A stretch of 39,650 nt of DNA from UPXZ01 sp047973025 (lineage in GTDB: Bacteria > Bacteroidota > Bacteroidia > Bacteroidales > Paludibacteraceae): the NCBI GenBank assembly GCA_047973025.1, contig JBKEBE010000111.1, positions 1-39,650 on the forward strand, in the 5' to 3' direction. Each line of letters begins with the position of its first letter. Positions within the stretch are counted from its first letter, which is position 1. Below, in pieces: positions 1 through 8,623 of the stretch. A program made the position numbers and the translations under genes. The notes beneath the pieces were generated by a model. That model saw only the letters and a program-made list of their open reading frames with translations. It was not told the origin of the DNA and did no database searches.

Positions 1-1
1 C

Positions 2-154
2 ATCTATCACTTATATTTGATAGCTCGGCAGATAGATTTACCGCTCAAATCAATTACGCTCAATCTTGGGAATATTCACATCTACGAGAACAATCTCGAA
101 GCAACAAAGGAGCTACTGGCAGGTAATGCAGCAAAATTTGAATTAAACGTATAA
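2..154 (+). CDS. C-terminal fragment, possibly thymidylate synthase family
   Basis: This is the 3' end of a gene that enters from the left edge. It encodes about 50 residues ending ...KFELNV and stops at 152-154. The stretch with HLYLIARQ, then LGNIHIYENN and a following amphipathic helix, resembles the C-terminal region of thymidylate synthases, where an H-I-Y motif binds the nucleotide sugar. Only the tail is visible, so the family call rests on one motif. A terminator follows directly, which separates it from the yceD-rpmF-fabH group. Confidence 0.45.
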   Translation: MYHLYLIARQIDLPLKSITLNLGNIHIYENNLEATKELLAGNAAKFELNV

Positions 155-159
155 AACAA

Positions 160-184
160 AAGGTAGCACTACGCTACCTTTTTT
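160..184 (+). terminator. Intrinsic terminator
   Basis: An eight-base perfect stem (AAGGTAGC at 160-167 with GCTACCTT at 173-180) encloses a five-base loop and runs into a T tract. It lies six bases after the stop codon of the upstream partial gene. Confidence 0.85.
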
Positions 185-287
185 ATTACCTTTGCCATGA
201 AATTCGTACAATTTGTTTTTAATTTACGTACAATTTGATTTTGCGATTATAGTCGGATAAAAAACTTGAACCTAAATTTAAATTCCT

Positions 288-317
288 TTTGTATTCTACT
301 TATTTTTTGTAACTTTG
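288..317 (+). promoter_or_regulatory. Bacteroidetes-type promoter of the yceD-rpmF operon
   Basis: TTTG at 288-291 and TAACTTTG at 310-317 are separated by 18 bases. They match the phylum's -33/-7 consensus (TTTG, TAnnTTTG). The predicted transcription start falls about 15-20 bases before the ATG at 340. Confidence 0.7.
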
Positions 318-339
318 CACGGTTTTTCAGGAATGAATC

Positions 340-909
340 ATGGCAAAATTTGATCTTTACAACATTCCGTTAAAGAGTCTAAAAACTGATATTCAAGTTT
401 TTGACTATATTTTAGACGACGAGTATCTTAAAAAGATCAATAGCCCCGAAGTACAGCGGGGAAATGTGAAAGCTAAGGTTACCGTTCGTAAAAGAGCAAA
501 TTTATTTGATTTGACATTCGAATTGGAGGGCTTAGTTCAAATACCCTGCGATAGGTGTTTGGACGATATGGATCAAGCGATTCATCACAAAGACAAACTC
601 CAAGTTAAATTTGGCGAGAAATTTTCAGAAGAAGGCGATACCGTAATCATTCCCGAATCTGACGGAGCCATTAACATCGCTTGGTTTCTATACGAATTTA
701 TTGTCTTGAATATCCCGATGAAACACGTTCATCCAACCGGCGAATGCAACAAGACGATGGTCGGAAAACTAAAAAAACACATCACTCGTCAAAAAACGGA
801 CGAAGATACGGATGATATTGATTTTGACGATGAGGATGACGACTCTACAGACGAAGTACCTACTGACCCGAGATGGGACGGTTTGCTAAATATTTTTGAA
901 AACAATTAA
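340..909 (+). CDS. YceD/DUF177 family protein (23S rRNA accumulation)
   Basis: A 189-residue cytosolic protein of the DUF177/YceD family, members of which are linked to 23S rRNA accumulation and are nearly always encoded just upstream of rpmF, as here. Family cysteines are visible: the CxxC motif IPCDRCL at residues 70-73 and a later H-P-T-G-E-C ending at Cys136. The last roughly 35 residues are strongly acidic (runs of Asp and Glu), a tail often seen in Bacteroidetes members. The start at 340 is the first ATG after a good promoter. It should be co-transcribed with rpmF, 14 bases downstream. Confidence 0.88.
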   Translation: MAKFDLYNIPLKSLKTDIQVFDYILDDEYLKKINSPEVQRGNVKAKVTVRKRANLFDLTFELEGLVQIPCDRCLDDMDQAIHHKDKLQVKFGEKFSEEGDTVIIPESDGAINIAWFLYEFIVLNIPMKHVHPTGECNKTMVGKLKKHITRQKTDEDTDDIDFDDEDDDSTDEVPTDPRWDGLLNIFENN

Positions 910-923
910 ATTTTACACACAAA

Positions 924-1109
924 ATGGCACATCCTAAACGCAGGCAGTCCAAAGCGAGAACTGCAAAAAGAAGAACTCACGACAAAGCCAAATTACCTAC
1001 TCTGGCAACATGCTCCAACTGTGGCGCCACACACATATACCATACAGTATGTCCGGAATGTGGATATTACAGAGGCAAATTGGCTATCGAAAAGGTAGTA
1101 GCTGAATAA
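924..1109 (+). CDS. rpmF: Ribosomal protein L32
   Basis: A 61-residue basic protein of the 50S subunit. The N-terminus MAHPKRRQSKARTAKRR is the typical L32 start. A zinc ribbon follows, with CSNC at residues 31-34 and CPEC at about 43-46, so this is the zinc-binding (C+) form rather than the cysteine-free paralogue. It sits between yceD and fabH, the conserved order in many bacteria, although plsX, often placed between rpmF and fabH, is absent. A strong hairpin follows it. Confidence 0.97.
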   Translation: MAHPKRRQSKARTAKRRTHDKAKLPTLATCSNCGATHIYHTVCPECGYYRGKLAIEKVVAE

Positions 1110-1127
1110 ATTATCAATTCATTGACG

Positions 1128-1162
1128 ATCAGGTAAACAGTAGCTGTTTACTTGATTTCATT
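1128..1162 (+). terminator. Terminator-like hairpin between rpmF and fabH
   Basis: A 13-base arm at 1128-1140 pairs with 1144-1156 (one G-T pair) around a three-base loop, followed by a T-rich stretch. I see no promoter between it and the fabH ATG at 1178, so fabH probably depends on read-through. The element would then lower fabH transcription relative to the ribosomal gene. Confidence 0.7.
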
Positions 1163-1177
1163 TTAAATTATTGCGTA

Positions 1178-2167
1178 ATGTCTAAAATTCATGCCGTAAT
1201 TACAGGTATTGGCGGGTATGTTCCGGAGTATAAGCTGACAAACGACGAGTTGAGCCGGATGATGGAGACCAATGACGAATGGATAACTACCCGCGTCGGA
1301 ATTAAAGAACGACGGATATTAAAAGATGTGTCAAAAGGAGCATCTTACTTAGGAATTCAAGCAGTAAATGATCTATTTTCAAAGCGAAAAATAAATCCGG
1401 ATGAAATAGAAATGGTAATCTGTACCACATCTACTCCGGACAGGATTTTTCCTTCTACGGCTTCAATTATTGCTGAAAATACCGGGATAAAAAACGCTTA
1501 CGCTTATGACATACAGGCGGCTTGCACCGGATTTCTGGTAGGTCTTACAGCAGCGACGACTTATATCGAATCCGGAAGATACCGAAAGATTTTGGTCATT
1601 TCAGCAGAGAAAATGTCAGCTTCAGTCGATTATACCGACAGGAGTACCGCGCCACTATTCGGCGATGGCGCCGGTTGTGCATTAATCGAGCCCACGGACG
1701 AACATATCGGATTTATGGACTCCGTCATTCGCAACGACGGAAGCGGATACACCCATCTACACATGAAAGCCGGTGGTTCCGCCCGCCCGGCAAGCCACGA
1801 GACTGTTGACAATCACGAACATTTTGTTTATCAGGAAGGTACTCACGTTTACAAAAACGCGGTAACGGATATGACGGAGGTTTCCGCGGAGATTATCGAA
1901 AAAAATAATCTTAAAGCAGATGATATCAATTGGCTTATCCCGCATCAGGCAAACTTGAGAATTATTGACGCGGTGGTTAATCGAACGAAAGTCCCGTACG
2001 AAAAAGTATGTATAAACATTCAGAAGTACGGCAATACTTCTACCGCCAGCATACCACTTAGCCTCTGGGACTGGGAAGATCAATTCAAAAAAGGAGACAA
2101 CATCATTCTTACCGCTTTTGGCGCAGGATTTATCTGGGGTGCCTTGTACCTGAAATGGGGATATTAA
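1178..2167 (+). CDS. fabH: Beta-ketoacyl-ACP synthase III
   Basis: A 329-residue KAS III, the enzyme that condenses acetyl-CoA (or a branched acyl-CoA) with malonyl-ACP to start fatty acid synthesis. The catalytic triad is complete: Cys116 in the AACTGF motif, His256 in IPHQANLR and Asn286 in YGNTSTAS. The FGDGAG motif near residue 161 is also typical. Length and N-terminus fit the family. In many Bacteroidales era and der follow; here a minus-strand pair follows instead. Confidence 0.97.
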   Translation: MSKIHAVITGIGGYVPEYKLTNDELSRMMETNDEWITTRVGIKERRILKDVSKGASYLGIQAVNDLFSKRKINPDEIEMVICTTSTPDRIFPSTASIIAENTGIKNAYAYDIQAACTGFLVGLTAATTYIESGRYRKILVISAEKMSASVDYTDRSTAPLFGDGAGCALIEPTDEHIGFMDSVIRNDGSGYTHLHMKAGGSARPASHETVDNHEHFVYQEGTHVYKNAVTDMTEVSAEIIEKNNLKADDINWLIPHQANLRIIDAVVNRTKVPYEKVCINIQKYGNTSTASIPLSLWDWEDQFKKGDNIILTAFGAGFIWGALYLKWGY

Positions 2168-2175
2168 CTCAAGAC

Positions 2176-2257
2176 GATATTTCGGAGCTACGCCCACCCA
2201 TGCAAAAATAGCACCGGTTGGTAAATTGTATGTGGATAATTGCAAAAACGAAATATC
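2176..2257. other. Inverted-repeat structure in the fabH 3' gap
   Basis: A perfect nine-base inverted repeat (GATATTTCG at 2176-2184 and CGAAATATC at 2249-2257) encloses a second five-base pair of arms (TGCAA at 2201-2205, TTGCA at 2240-2244) and a small ACC/GGT stem. No T tract follows, so it is not a standard terminator. I do not recognise a known RNA family. Confidence 0.4.
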
Positions 2258-2300
2258 CCTTGCCGGCTAAGAATCCTAAAGACAAAACACACCTTTGATC

Positions 2301-3062
2301 TTACTGCATTTCGGTCAGGTATTTCCAATAGCGGATAGGCATGTGTTGACTCTGGAGCTTGGGATTAATCCGTTCTTTTATAGTCATGGTACGAAAGTAG
2401 TTTTTCCACATTTGCCGGTATATCTTTTCTGATTCGTCCAACTGTTCGGATTTCAACTTGCCGGCTTCGTCAACCGGATTCTCCGAAAATGTTATTTCCG
2501 TAATGTCAGATAAGTCGTAGTACAAGCCATATCTACGCTTGGTATCATAAATAATCCATTGCTGGTCGGCATATCTCTCTTTAAAGTGTTCGGCAACTAA
2601 AGAAATGACATTGAAATCCGGCGAAATGGGGGCAAAAAATATTCCATCTTTGGTCTTTTGAAATCGAACAAACTGGATTACTTTTTGGCGGGAGCTGTTT
2701 ACTTTTCTGAAAATTTCGGTACATTTGAGAACGTCTTTGTCGCCAAAATTTAACTCAATGGACTGTTGCGAACGAAAGGCTTTGTACATGAATCTAAAAA
2801 GTAGTGAACCCACGTCCGGTAATTCCGACAGCCAAACGGTAAGCAGCATACCACATGCCGATTCCGATAGTTTCTTTTCCAGACCGCTCCATACGCGTTG
2901 CGATTTTTCAGTTTCGGTAATGATATGAAACGACTTATCCACAAACAACGGCTTCATATCATTCATATCCAGTAAGCTGTCAGGCATTTCCTTTGTTTCG
3001 AAAGCAAAGAAAACGCAACAGAGAAGTCCGTCAAAAGTTTTGTCGTAGGTAAAGATGGTCAT
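2301..3062 (-). CDS. DUF4130 / TIGR03915-type DNA metabolism protein
   Basis: A 253-residue protein of the family annotated as probable DNA metabolism protein (TIGR03915, DUF4130). The start MTIFTYDKTFDGLL and the C-terminal stretch with MPIRYWKYLTEMQ are typical. Members are almost always encoded beside a radical SAM protein of TIGR03916, and that is the gene 18 bases upstream here, so the two are likely translated from one message. The biochemical role is unknown; uracil-DNA-glycosylase-related domains occur in fused forms of the family. Confidence 0.85.
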   Translation of the reverse strand: MTIFTYDKTFDGLLCCVFFAFETKEMPDSLLDMNDMKPLFVDKSFHIITETEKSQRVWSGLEKKLSESACGMLLTVWLSELPDVGSLLFRFMYKAFRSQQSIELNFGDKDVLKCTEIFRKVNSSRQKVIQFVRFQKTKDGIFFAPISPDFNVISLVAEHFKERYADQQWIIYDTKRRYGLYYDLSDITEITFSENPVDEAGKLKSEQLDESEKIYRQMWKNYFRTMTIKERINPKLQSQHMPIRYWKYLTEMQ

Positions 3063-3080
3063 CTGAATATCAATATTCGC

Positions 3081-4337
3081 TCATTCGTTGTCAAACATCA
3101 GTTTCAACTGTCCGGTATTTTTTGCCTTTTCATCAATCATCGCTTTTCGGACGTATTCAGGTTTAAGCTCATTTACAGTACTTACAGGTAATTCTCTACA
3201 GGTAATAAAGTATTTCGCCCGTTTCATGACTACGCCGATTTTACGCAGTTGTTCGCTCGTTAATCTGCCGTAGCGTCGGGTGGCAACAATCTTCTTTGCC
3301 GACAAGACACCCACACCCGGTATGCGTAAAATAGCTTCGTAGGGTGCCGTATTCACATCTACCGGAAAAAATTCGGGATGGCGGAGTGCCCAAGCCACTT
3401 TCGGATCAACATCCAAATCAAGCGTATGATAAGTTTCATCCACGATTTCATCCACATTGAAACCATAAAACCGCATCAGCCAGTCTGCCTGATAGAGCCT
3501 GTGTTCGCGTACCAAAGGTGGTTGCTTCAACACCGGCAGCCGATTATCATTCCGGTTGATATGGATATAGCCCGAATAATACACCCGTTTCATACTGTCA
3601 ATGGTATATAGCTTCGACGCAAGTGTCAAAATTTGGTTATCAGTTTCGGGAGTTGCTCCTACAATCATCTGTGTGCTTTGTCCTGCCGGCACGAATCGGG
3701 GAGCTTTGCGAAATTTCTTTCGATCTTCCGTATTTTCGAGAATACCCTGTTTGATATACTTCATGGGCTTCCATACGCTTTTGTAATCTTTTTCAGGTGC
3801 AAGGACTTTCAAACTTTGTTCTGTTGGGATTTCGATATTCACGCTTAGCCTGTCCACGTACATTCCGGCGTTGTTGACCAATTCCTGCCCGGCTCCGGGT
3901 ATGCTTTTCATGTGAATATAACCGTTGAATCGATGTACATCGCGCAGTTCCCGCACCACAGCGAGCATCTGTTCCATCGTATAATCGGGATTGCGAATCA
4001 CACCGGAACTTAAGAACAGCCCTTCGATATAATTTCGACGGTAAAATTCGATGGTCAATTCAGCCAGTTCTTTCGGTGTAAAGGCGGCTCGTTTAATATC
4101 GTTGGTACGGCGGTTGGAGCAGTAGGCACAATCGTATATGCAGTGGTTGGTCATCAATATTTTGAATAAAGAGATGCATCTGCCATCGGCAGTGAAGCTG
4201 TGACAGATACCCCAACCGGCTGTCGAGCCGAGTGTTTTGCGCGGATTACCCCGCGTTGTTCCGCTGGACGCGCACGAAACATCGTATTTGGCGGCATCGG
4301 CAAGGGTGGTAAGTTTATCCAATGTAGATTGATTCAT
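3081..4337 (-). CDS. Putative DNA modification/repair radical SAM protein (TIGR03916)
   Basis: A 418-residue radical SAM enzyme. The [4Fe-4S] motif CxxxCxxC is visible as CIYDCAYC (Cys66, Cys70, Cys73). Near the C-terminus, LRIPGVGVLSAKKI forms a helix-hairpin-helix of the kind that grips DNA, the basis for the repair assignment in this family. It lies first in a two-gene minus-strand operon with the DUF4130 protein. No substrate is established for the family. I see no convincing promoter upstream. Confidence 0.9.
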   Translation of the reverse strand: MNQSTLDKLTTLADAAKYDVSCASSGTTRGNPRKTLGSTAGWGICHSFTADGRCISLFKILMTNHCIYDCAYCSNRRTNDIKRAAFTPKELAELTIEFYRRNYIEGLFLSSGVIRNPDYTMEQMLAVVRELRDVHRFNGYIHMKSIPGAGQELVNNAGMYVDRLSVNIEIPTEQSLKVLAPEKDYKSVWKPMKYIKQGILENTEDRKKFRKAPRFVPAGQSTQMIVGATPETDNQILTLASKLYTIDSMKRVYYSGYIHINRNDNRLPVLKQPPLVREHRLYQADWLMRFYGFNVDEIVDETYHTLDLDVDPKVAWALRHPEFFPVDVNTAPYEAILRIPGVGVLSAKKIVATRRYGRLTSEQLRKIGVVMKRAKYFITCRELPVSTVNELKPEYVRKAMIDEKAKNTGQLKLMFDNE

Positions 4338-4520
4338 TTTTCCGATGCGATTTTGTCTGATTGCATGTACAAAGAAAATGAATTCTTTTGAAAAATTTTG
4401 TTAGCGAAAACTTAAAATCGCGCTCTGTTGATAAGTTTTGATGGGAGCGCGAAGTTACTTATTGACGAAATAGACCACAAATGGAATATCTGATTTTTAA
4501 TCGTTGAAATTTTTATGGTT

Positions 4521-6782
4521 TTACTGCTGAATCTGCAACCGATGTACCGAATTTACTTCGGGAATTTTGGTAATATTGGATACGAGATTATTAATGTCGT
4601 CCGTATCGTGTACCAGCACTTCAAAAACCCCTGTAAATAAACCGGACTCACTCTCTATGGTAATTTTTCGGATGTTAACGTTGTATTCTTCCGAAATAAT
4701 CCTGAGAATTTCAATCATTAAGCCTGTTTTGTCGATTCCGCGAATTTCAAGTGATTCTACGAACGAACTGGATGTATAGGTTCCCCACTCCACATTTACA
4801 ATCCGGTTTCCGAAGTTGCTTTTTATCACGTTGGCAATTTTACATTGGCGTTTGTGAACAACAATCCGTCCTTCATCATTGACATAACCCAACACGTCAT
4901 CTCCCGGAATGGGATTGCAACATGGAGCTAGTTCATACGATTTTCCGGCATTTAGCTCATTGAGTTTGTAAGTTTTTTTGAAGTCAAATTCTTTCGAAAT
5001 GTTCGACTCAATTTGATGTTTCAAATTGGACTCTTTTGGTTTCTCATTCTGTCCGGCAAACGGGTTTCGAAGTATTTTGGCAAACACATTCTGCGATTTC
5101 GGTTTTGTGAATATTGTAGGAATTTCTTCCGGCTTGATAGAGTTTTGACCGATTTGGAGATACAATTCATTCCACTGCGTGAGATTGTAGAAGTTTAGAA
5201 TACGGGTAAGATTCTCGTTTTTTAACAGGATATTATTTGCTTCCAAAACAGCTTCCAATTTTTGCTTTCCTTCGGCAATAAGTGCTTTTTCTTCTTTTTT
5301 GAAATAAGCTTGCAACTTTGAGCGAGCGTGTCCGGTAGTTATGAATCCTAACCATTCTAACTGTGGAACTTGCTTTTTCGAAGTAAGAATCTCTACCTGA
5401 TCGCCACTATTCAATCTGTGATTGAGCGGTACTAACTTGTGGTTAACCTTCGCCGCGATACTTTGGTATCCAATGTCCGAGTGTAGTGAAAACGCGAAAT
5501 CGAGTGCAGTAGCATTAGTCGCTATGGTCTTTATATCCCCTTTTGGCGTGAAAACGAAGATTTCAGAAGCAAAAAGATTTAGTTTGAAGGTATCCATGAA
5601 ATCGATCGCGTTCGGTTCCGGATTTTCGAGCAATTCTTTGATAGCTTTCAACCACTTATCCAGTTCCGACTCTTCGTCTGCGCCGGTTTTGTATTTCCAA
5701 TGCGCGGCAAGTCCACGCTCCGCGATGTCGTGCATTCTTCGGCTTCGAATCTGAATTTCGACCCAACGTCCGCCCGGAGTCATTACCGTTACGTGAAGTG
5801 CTTCGTATCCGTTTGCTTTGGGAGTACTGACCCAGTCGCGAATTCGCTCGGGATGTGGTTTGTAGATTGCCGTTATGGCAGAATAGATCATCCAACACTG
5901 TACTTTCTCGTCTATTCCTTCTTTGGACTCGAAAATAACTCGTAAAGCCAGAATGTCATACACTTCTTCAAATGGAATATTGCGCGTTGACATTTTATTC
6001 CAAATGGAATAAACAGATTTTATCCGTTTATGAAGTTCGAAATTGTAGCCCTGACTTGCCAACTTTTCATAAATCGGCTTTGAAAACTCGGTATAAAATG
6101 CGTCCAACGATTCCCGAGCGGTATCCAATTGCTGCTCGATTTCGTGATAAGTCTCCGGGTGGTCGTATTTGAAACTTAAATTCTCAAGTTCGGTTTTAAT
6201 CCTGAAGAGTCCCAGACGGTGCGCCAGAGGCGCGTAAATGTATTCGGTTTCTCCCGCTATTTTGTACTGCTTAGCCGGCGGCATGGACCCCAAGGTCCGC
6301 ATATTGTGAAGACGGTCGGCTATTTTAATCAATATCACACGTATATCGTCCGACATGGTTAGCAGTAGCTTGCGAAAGTTTTCAGCCTGTTCGGAAGCTT
6401 TTTCGCCGAATACGCCTCCCGAAATCTTTGTCAAACCATCGACAATCTGGGCTATTTTTGGTCCAAAATGATTTGAAATATCTTCTACGGTATAATCCGT
6501 ATCTTCGACAACATCGTGCAAGAGAGCGGCACAGATGGATGTTGAACCCAATCCGATTTCATTCAGAACAATTCGCGCAACCGCAATGGGATGAAGAATA
6601 TAGGGTTCCCCGGAACGTCTCTTTAAGCCTTTGTGAGCAGCCTTTGCAAAACTAAACGCCTTTTTGACGATAGCCGTTTTTTTTCGATGATTGGAGTTTA
6701 GATACTCGTCTAACAGGGTATCAAACTCTTTCTGAACTAAAGCATCGTCTTCAGCCTGCTCTTTTATATATTGCTTTGACAT
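4521..6782 (-). CDS. Bifunctional (p)ppGpp synthetase/hydrolase, RelA/SpoT family
   Basis: A 753-residue long RSH enzyme that makes and degrades the alarmone (p)ppGpp. The N-terminal HD hydrolase domain is intact (His64, HDVVED at 89-94, RLHNMRT near 157-163). The synthetase domain spans roughly residues 245-365 with GYEALH at 325-330 and EIQIR near 342. The loop that is RxKD in bifunctional enzymes and ExDD in RelA-only enzymes reads RIRD (313-316), a conservative form of the basic version, so both activities are expected. A TGS domain (about 400-460) and C-terminal ACT domain (about 680-753) follow. Confidence 0.95.
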   Translation of the reverse strand: MSKQYIKEQAEDDALVQKEFDTLLDEYLNSNHRKKTAIVKKAFSFAKAAHKGLKRRSGEPYILHPIAVARIVLNEIGLGSTSICAALLHDVVEDTDYTVEDISNHFGPKIAQIVDGLTKISGGVFGEKASEQAENFRKLLLTMSDDIRVILIKIADRLHNMRTLGSMPPAKQYKIAGETEYIYAPLAHRLGLFRIKTELENLSFKYDHPETYHEIEQQLDTARESLDAFYTEFSKPIYEKLASQGYNFELHKRIKSVYSIWNKMSTRNIPFEEVYDILALRVIFESKEGIDEKVQCWMIYSAITAIYKPHPERIRDWVSTPKANGYEALHVTVMTPGGRWVEIQIRSRRMHDIAERGLAAHWKYKTGADEESELDKWLKAIKELLENPEPNAIDFMDTFKLNLFASEIFVFTPKGDIKTIATNATALDFAFSLHSDIGYQSIAAKVNHKLVPLNHRLNSGDQVEILTSKKQVPQLEWLGFITTGHARSKLQAYFKKEEKALIAEGKQKLEAVLEANNILLKNENLTRILNFYNLTQWNELYLQIGQNSIKPEEIPTIFTKPKSQNVFAKILRNPFAGQNEKPKESNLKHQIESNISKEFDFKKTYKLNELNAGKSYELAPCCNPIPGDDVLGYVNDEGRIVVHKRQCKIANVIKSNFGNRIVNVEWGTYTSSSFVESLEIRGIDKTGLMIEILRIISEEYNVNIRKITIESESGLFTGVFEVLVHDTDDINNLVSNITKIPEVNSVHRLQIQQ

Positions 6783-6873
6783 AAAATTCTCTCGGGGTCA
6801 GGTTTCACATTCCGGATTTCAGATTCGCGCGCTTCCTATTTTTTCTACTTGGAAAAAGTGAAGTCTTCAGTTC

Positions 6874-8076
6874 CTAATATCCGGTCAAAAATAATCCGAT
6901 ATCGTTGGAAGTTACACTATAATAATCGCCTATCAGCTTATTCACGACAATACCGTTGAAAATATAAGCCCCATTTCGAAATCCGGAGCTATCGGCTATT
7001 GATTGTTTAACACTACCGGATTCGCCAATCTTAAGGATTATCGGGGCGAAGATATTACTTAACGCGATAGACGATGTTCTACCTACACGGGCGGAGATAT
7101 TAGGCACGCAATAATGCGTAATTCCATGTTTCTCAAAAACCGGATTTTCAAGTGTGCGGCATTCCGAAGTCTCAAAACAGCCACCTTGGTCAATACTCAT
7201 ATCCACAATGACTGCACCTTTTTTCATCGTTTTTACCAATTCCTTAGACACCATAAACCTGTCGGAACCATTTATGTAGCGAAGATTTCCGATTACGGCA
7301 TCGGCTGAAGCCAACGCGCGGAACAACACTTTGGGGTGAATCACAGAGGTAAAAATCATCCGTCCCAGATAGTGCTGTATCTTTCTTAACTTGTTGATGT
7401 CGTGATCAAAAACCTTGACCATAGCGCCTAAACCTATCGCTGTCCGAGCCGCGACAGAACCCGTAATACTGGCACCAAGGATAACGACTTCGGGTGGCGT
7501 TATTCCGGCAACTCCACCAAGCAAAATTCCTTTACCGCCATGCTCGCTACTCATAAGGTCTGAAATAACGGCAATAGCGGCATTTCCTTCAATTTCGGCA
7601 ATAGTATTGATGACCGGAAAGACTTTTTGCTCGTCTTTAATCAGTTCATAAGCTACCGCGTTCATCTTTTTCCGCGTCATCAGTTCAATCGCTTCTTTCG
7701 ATAAATTAGATAACTGAAGCATGGAAAAGACGGAAGAACGGTTTTGCATCAGTTCAAGTTCTTCGATCGTAGGTGGAGTGATTTTGAAAATGATATCCGC
7801 GTTAAAAACTTCTTCGGCAGAATCTACAATAAAAGCTCCGGCTTCGCTAAACTGAATATCCGAGTAAGACATGGGAAGACCCGCTCCACGCTGAATGTAA
7901 ATGCTGTGTCCTTCTTCGACAATAATTGATACGCCTTCCGGAGTTAGGGGCAGGCGAGTTTCAAAAGCTTGGTTTTCTTTGGGAATCCCTATGGAAAGTC
8001 GAGGCTTACCCGCTATTTCGCGAATAAGATATTCTTCGGGAAAAAGCCTTTTGGCTTCTTTTGGTTTCAGATTCAT
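6874..8076 (-). CDS. Alanine dehydrogenase / NAD(P) transhydrogenase alpha-like protein
   Basis: A roughly 400-residue protein with the N-terminal AlaDh/PNT domain (SIGIPKE then ETRLPLTPEGV) followed by a Rossmann domain with LGASITGSVAARTA. Alanine dehydrogenases interconvert alanine and pyruvate with NAD; transhydrogenase alpha subunits share this fold. No beta subunit is nearby, which favours an alanine dehydrogenase-like role, but the substrate is unproven. The frame is open up to an ATG at 8199. I chose the ATG at 8076 because a well-formed promoter lies at 8100-8131, inside the longer frame, and the extra 41 residues do not look like the family. Confidence 0.8.
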   Translation of the reverse strand: MNLKPKEAKRLFPEEYLIREIAGKPRLSIGIPKENQAFETRLPLTPEGVSIIVEEGHSIYIQRGAGLPMSYSDIQFSEAGAFIVDSAEEVFNADIIFKITPPTIEELELMQNRSSVFSMLQLSNLSKEAIELMTRKKMNAVAYELIKDEQKVFPVINTIAEIEGNAAIAVISDLMSSEHGGKGILLGGVAGITPPEVVILGASITGSVAARTAIGLGAMVKVFDHDINKLRKIQHYLGRMIFTSVIHPKVLFRALASADAVIGNLRYINGSDRFMVSKELVKTMKKGAVIVDMSIDQGGCFETSECRTLENPVFEKHGITHYCVPNISARVGRTSSIALSNIFAPIILKIGESGSVKQSIADSSGFRNGAYIFNGIVVNKLIGDYYSVTSNDIGLFLTGY

Positions 8077-8099
8077 TGTAGCTTTGAGTTTGAAGACTA

Positions 8100-8131
8100 C
8101 AAAACTAACTACTATTCCCGAAATGAGCAAA
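8100..8131 (-). promoter_or_regulatory. Promoter of the alanine dehydrogenase-like gene
   Basis: Reading the minus strand, TTTG (8131-8128) and TAGTTTTG (8107-8100) are 20 bases apart, an exact fit to the Bacteroidetes consensus. The predicted transcription start is near 8093, about 17 bases before the ATG at 8076. A weaker -7-like box (TACTTTTG) also exists at 8273-8266 without a -33 partner. Confidence 0.65.
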
Positions 8132-8468
8132 TTGTAATTAGGAAAATTTAAGTTTTCGACCGGAAAATAAATCATCATTTCTTTTCTCCGAGCGATCATC
8201 TAAGCTATTTGTAATTTACAGTTTATTGTCGGGTCTTCATCGGTTGTCTCATGTCGCTGAAAGTCCAAAAGTAAAGAGAAAATCAGGGGAATGTAATTCG
8301 AAACGGATGAAAGAGACTCGTTATGTAATCATCAAAATACCCTAGTTTTTCACGAATTATCGAAATTGTATTTTTGAGTTAAGCGCATAGAATGGAATAA
8401 ATCGGGAACGGTAATCGTTCGACTATTGTCAGTACAATCAAAGAAAGCCATTTATTTCAAGACGAGTG
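8132..8468. other. Divergent intergenic region, no gene seen
   Basis: This AT-rich stretch separates the minus-strand alanine dehydrogenase-like gene from the plus-strand SGNH hydrolase. It holds only a lone -7-like box on the minus strand (8266-8273). I see no RNA gene, repeat or conserved small reading frame in it. Confidence 0.5.
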
Positions 8469-8502
8469 TTTGTTATTATTTTTAAAATTTCAAGTAACTT
8501 TG
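8469..8502 (+). promoter_or_regulatory. Promoter of the SGNH hydrolase gene
   Basis: TTTG at 8469-8472 and TAACTTTG at 8495-8502 are 22 bases apart, one longer than the usual range. The predicted 5' untranslated region is about 115 bases. Confidence 0.55.
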
Positions 8503-8623
8503 CTATTCACTAGCGTAATTTTTCAATAAAATAGAAAATTTACTGCCTATATGTCAAGTTTCACAAATAACGTTAAAAAAAAGATTTTTTTCTCACTATT
8601 TTCACCCAATATTTACAAACACC

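Noticed and set aside
1757..2245. 162-codon open frame antisense to fabH
   Set aside because: fabH on the other strand has all catalytic residues; the antisense frame is low in recognisable features.
8077..8199. N-terminal extension of the alanine dehydrogenase-like gene
   Set aside because: A well-spaced promoter lies inside it and the residues do not match the family. A weak alternative -7 box at 8266-8273 leaves some doubt.
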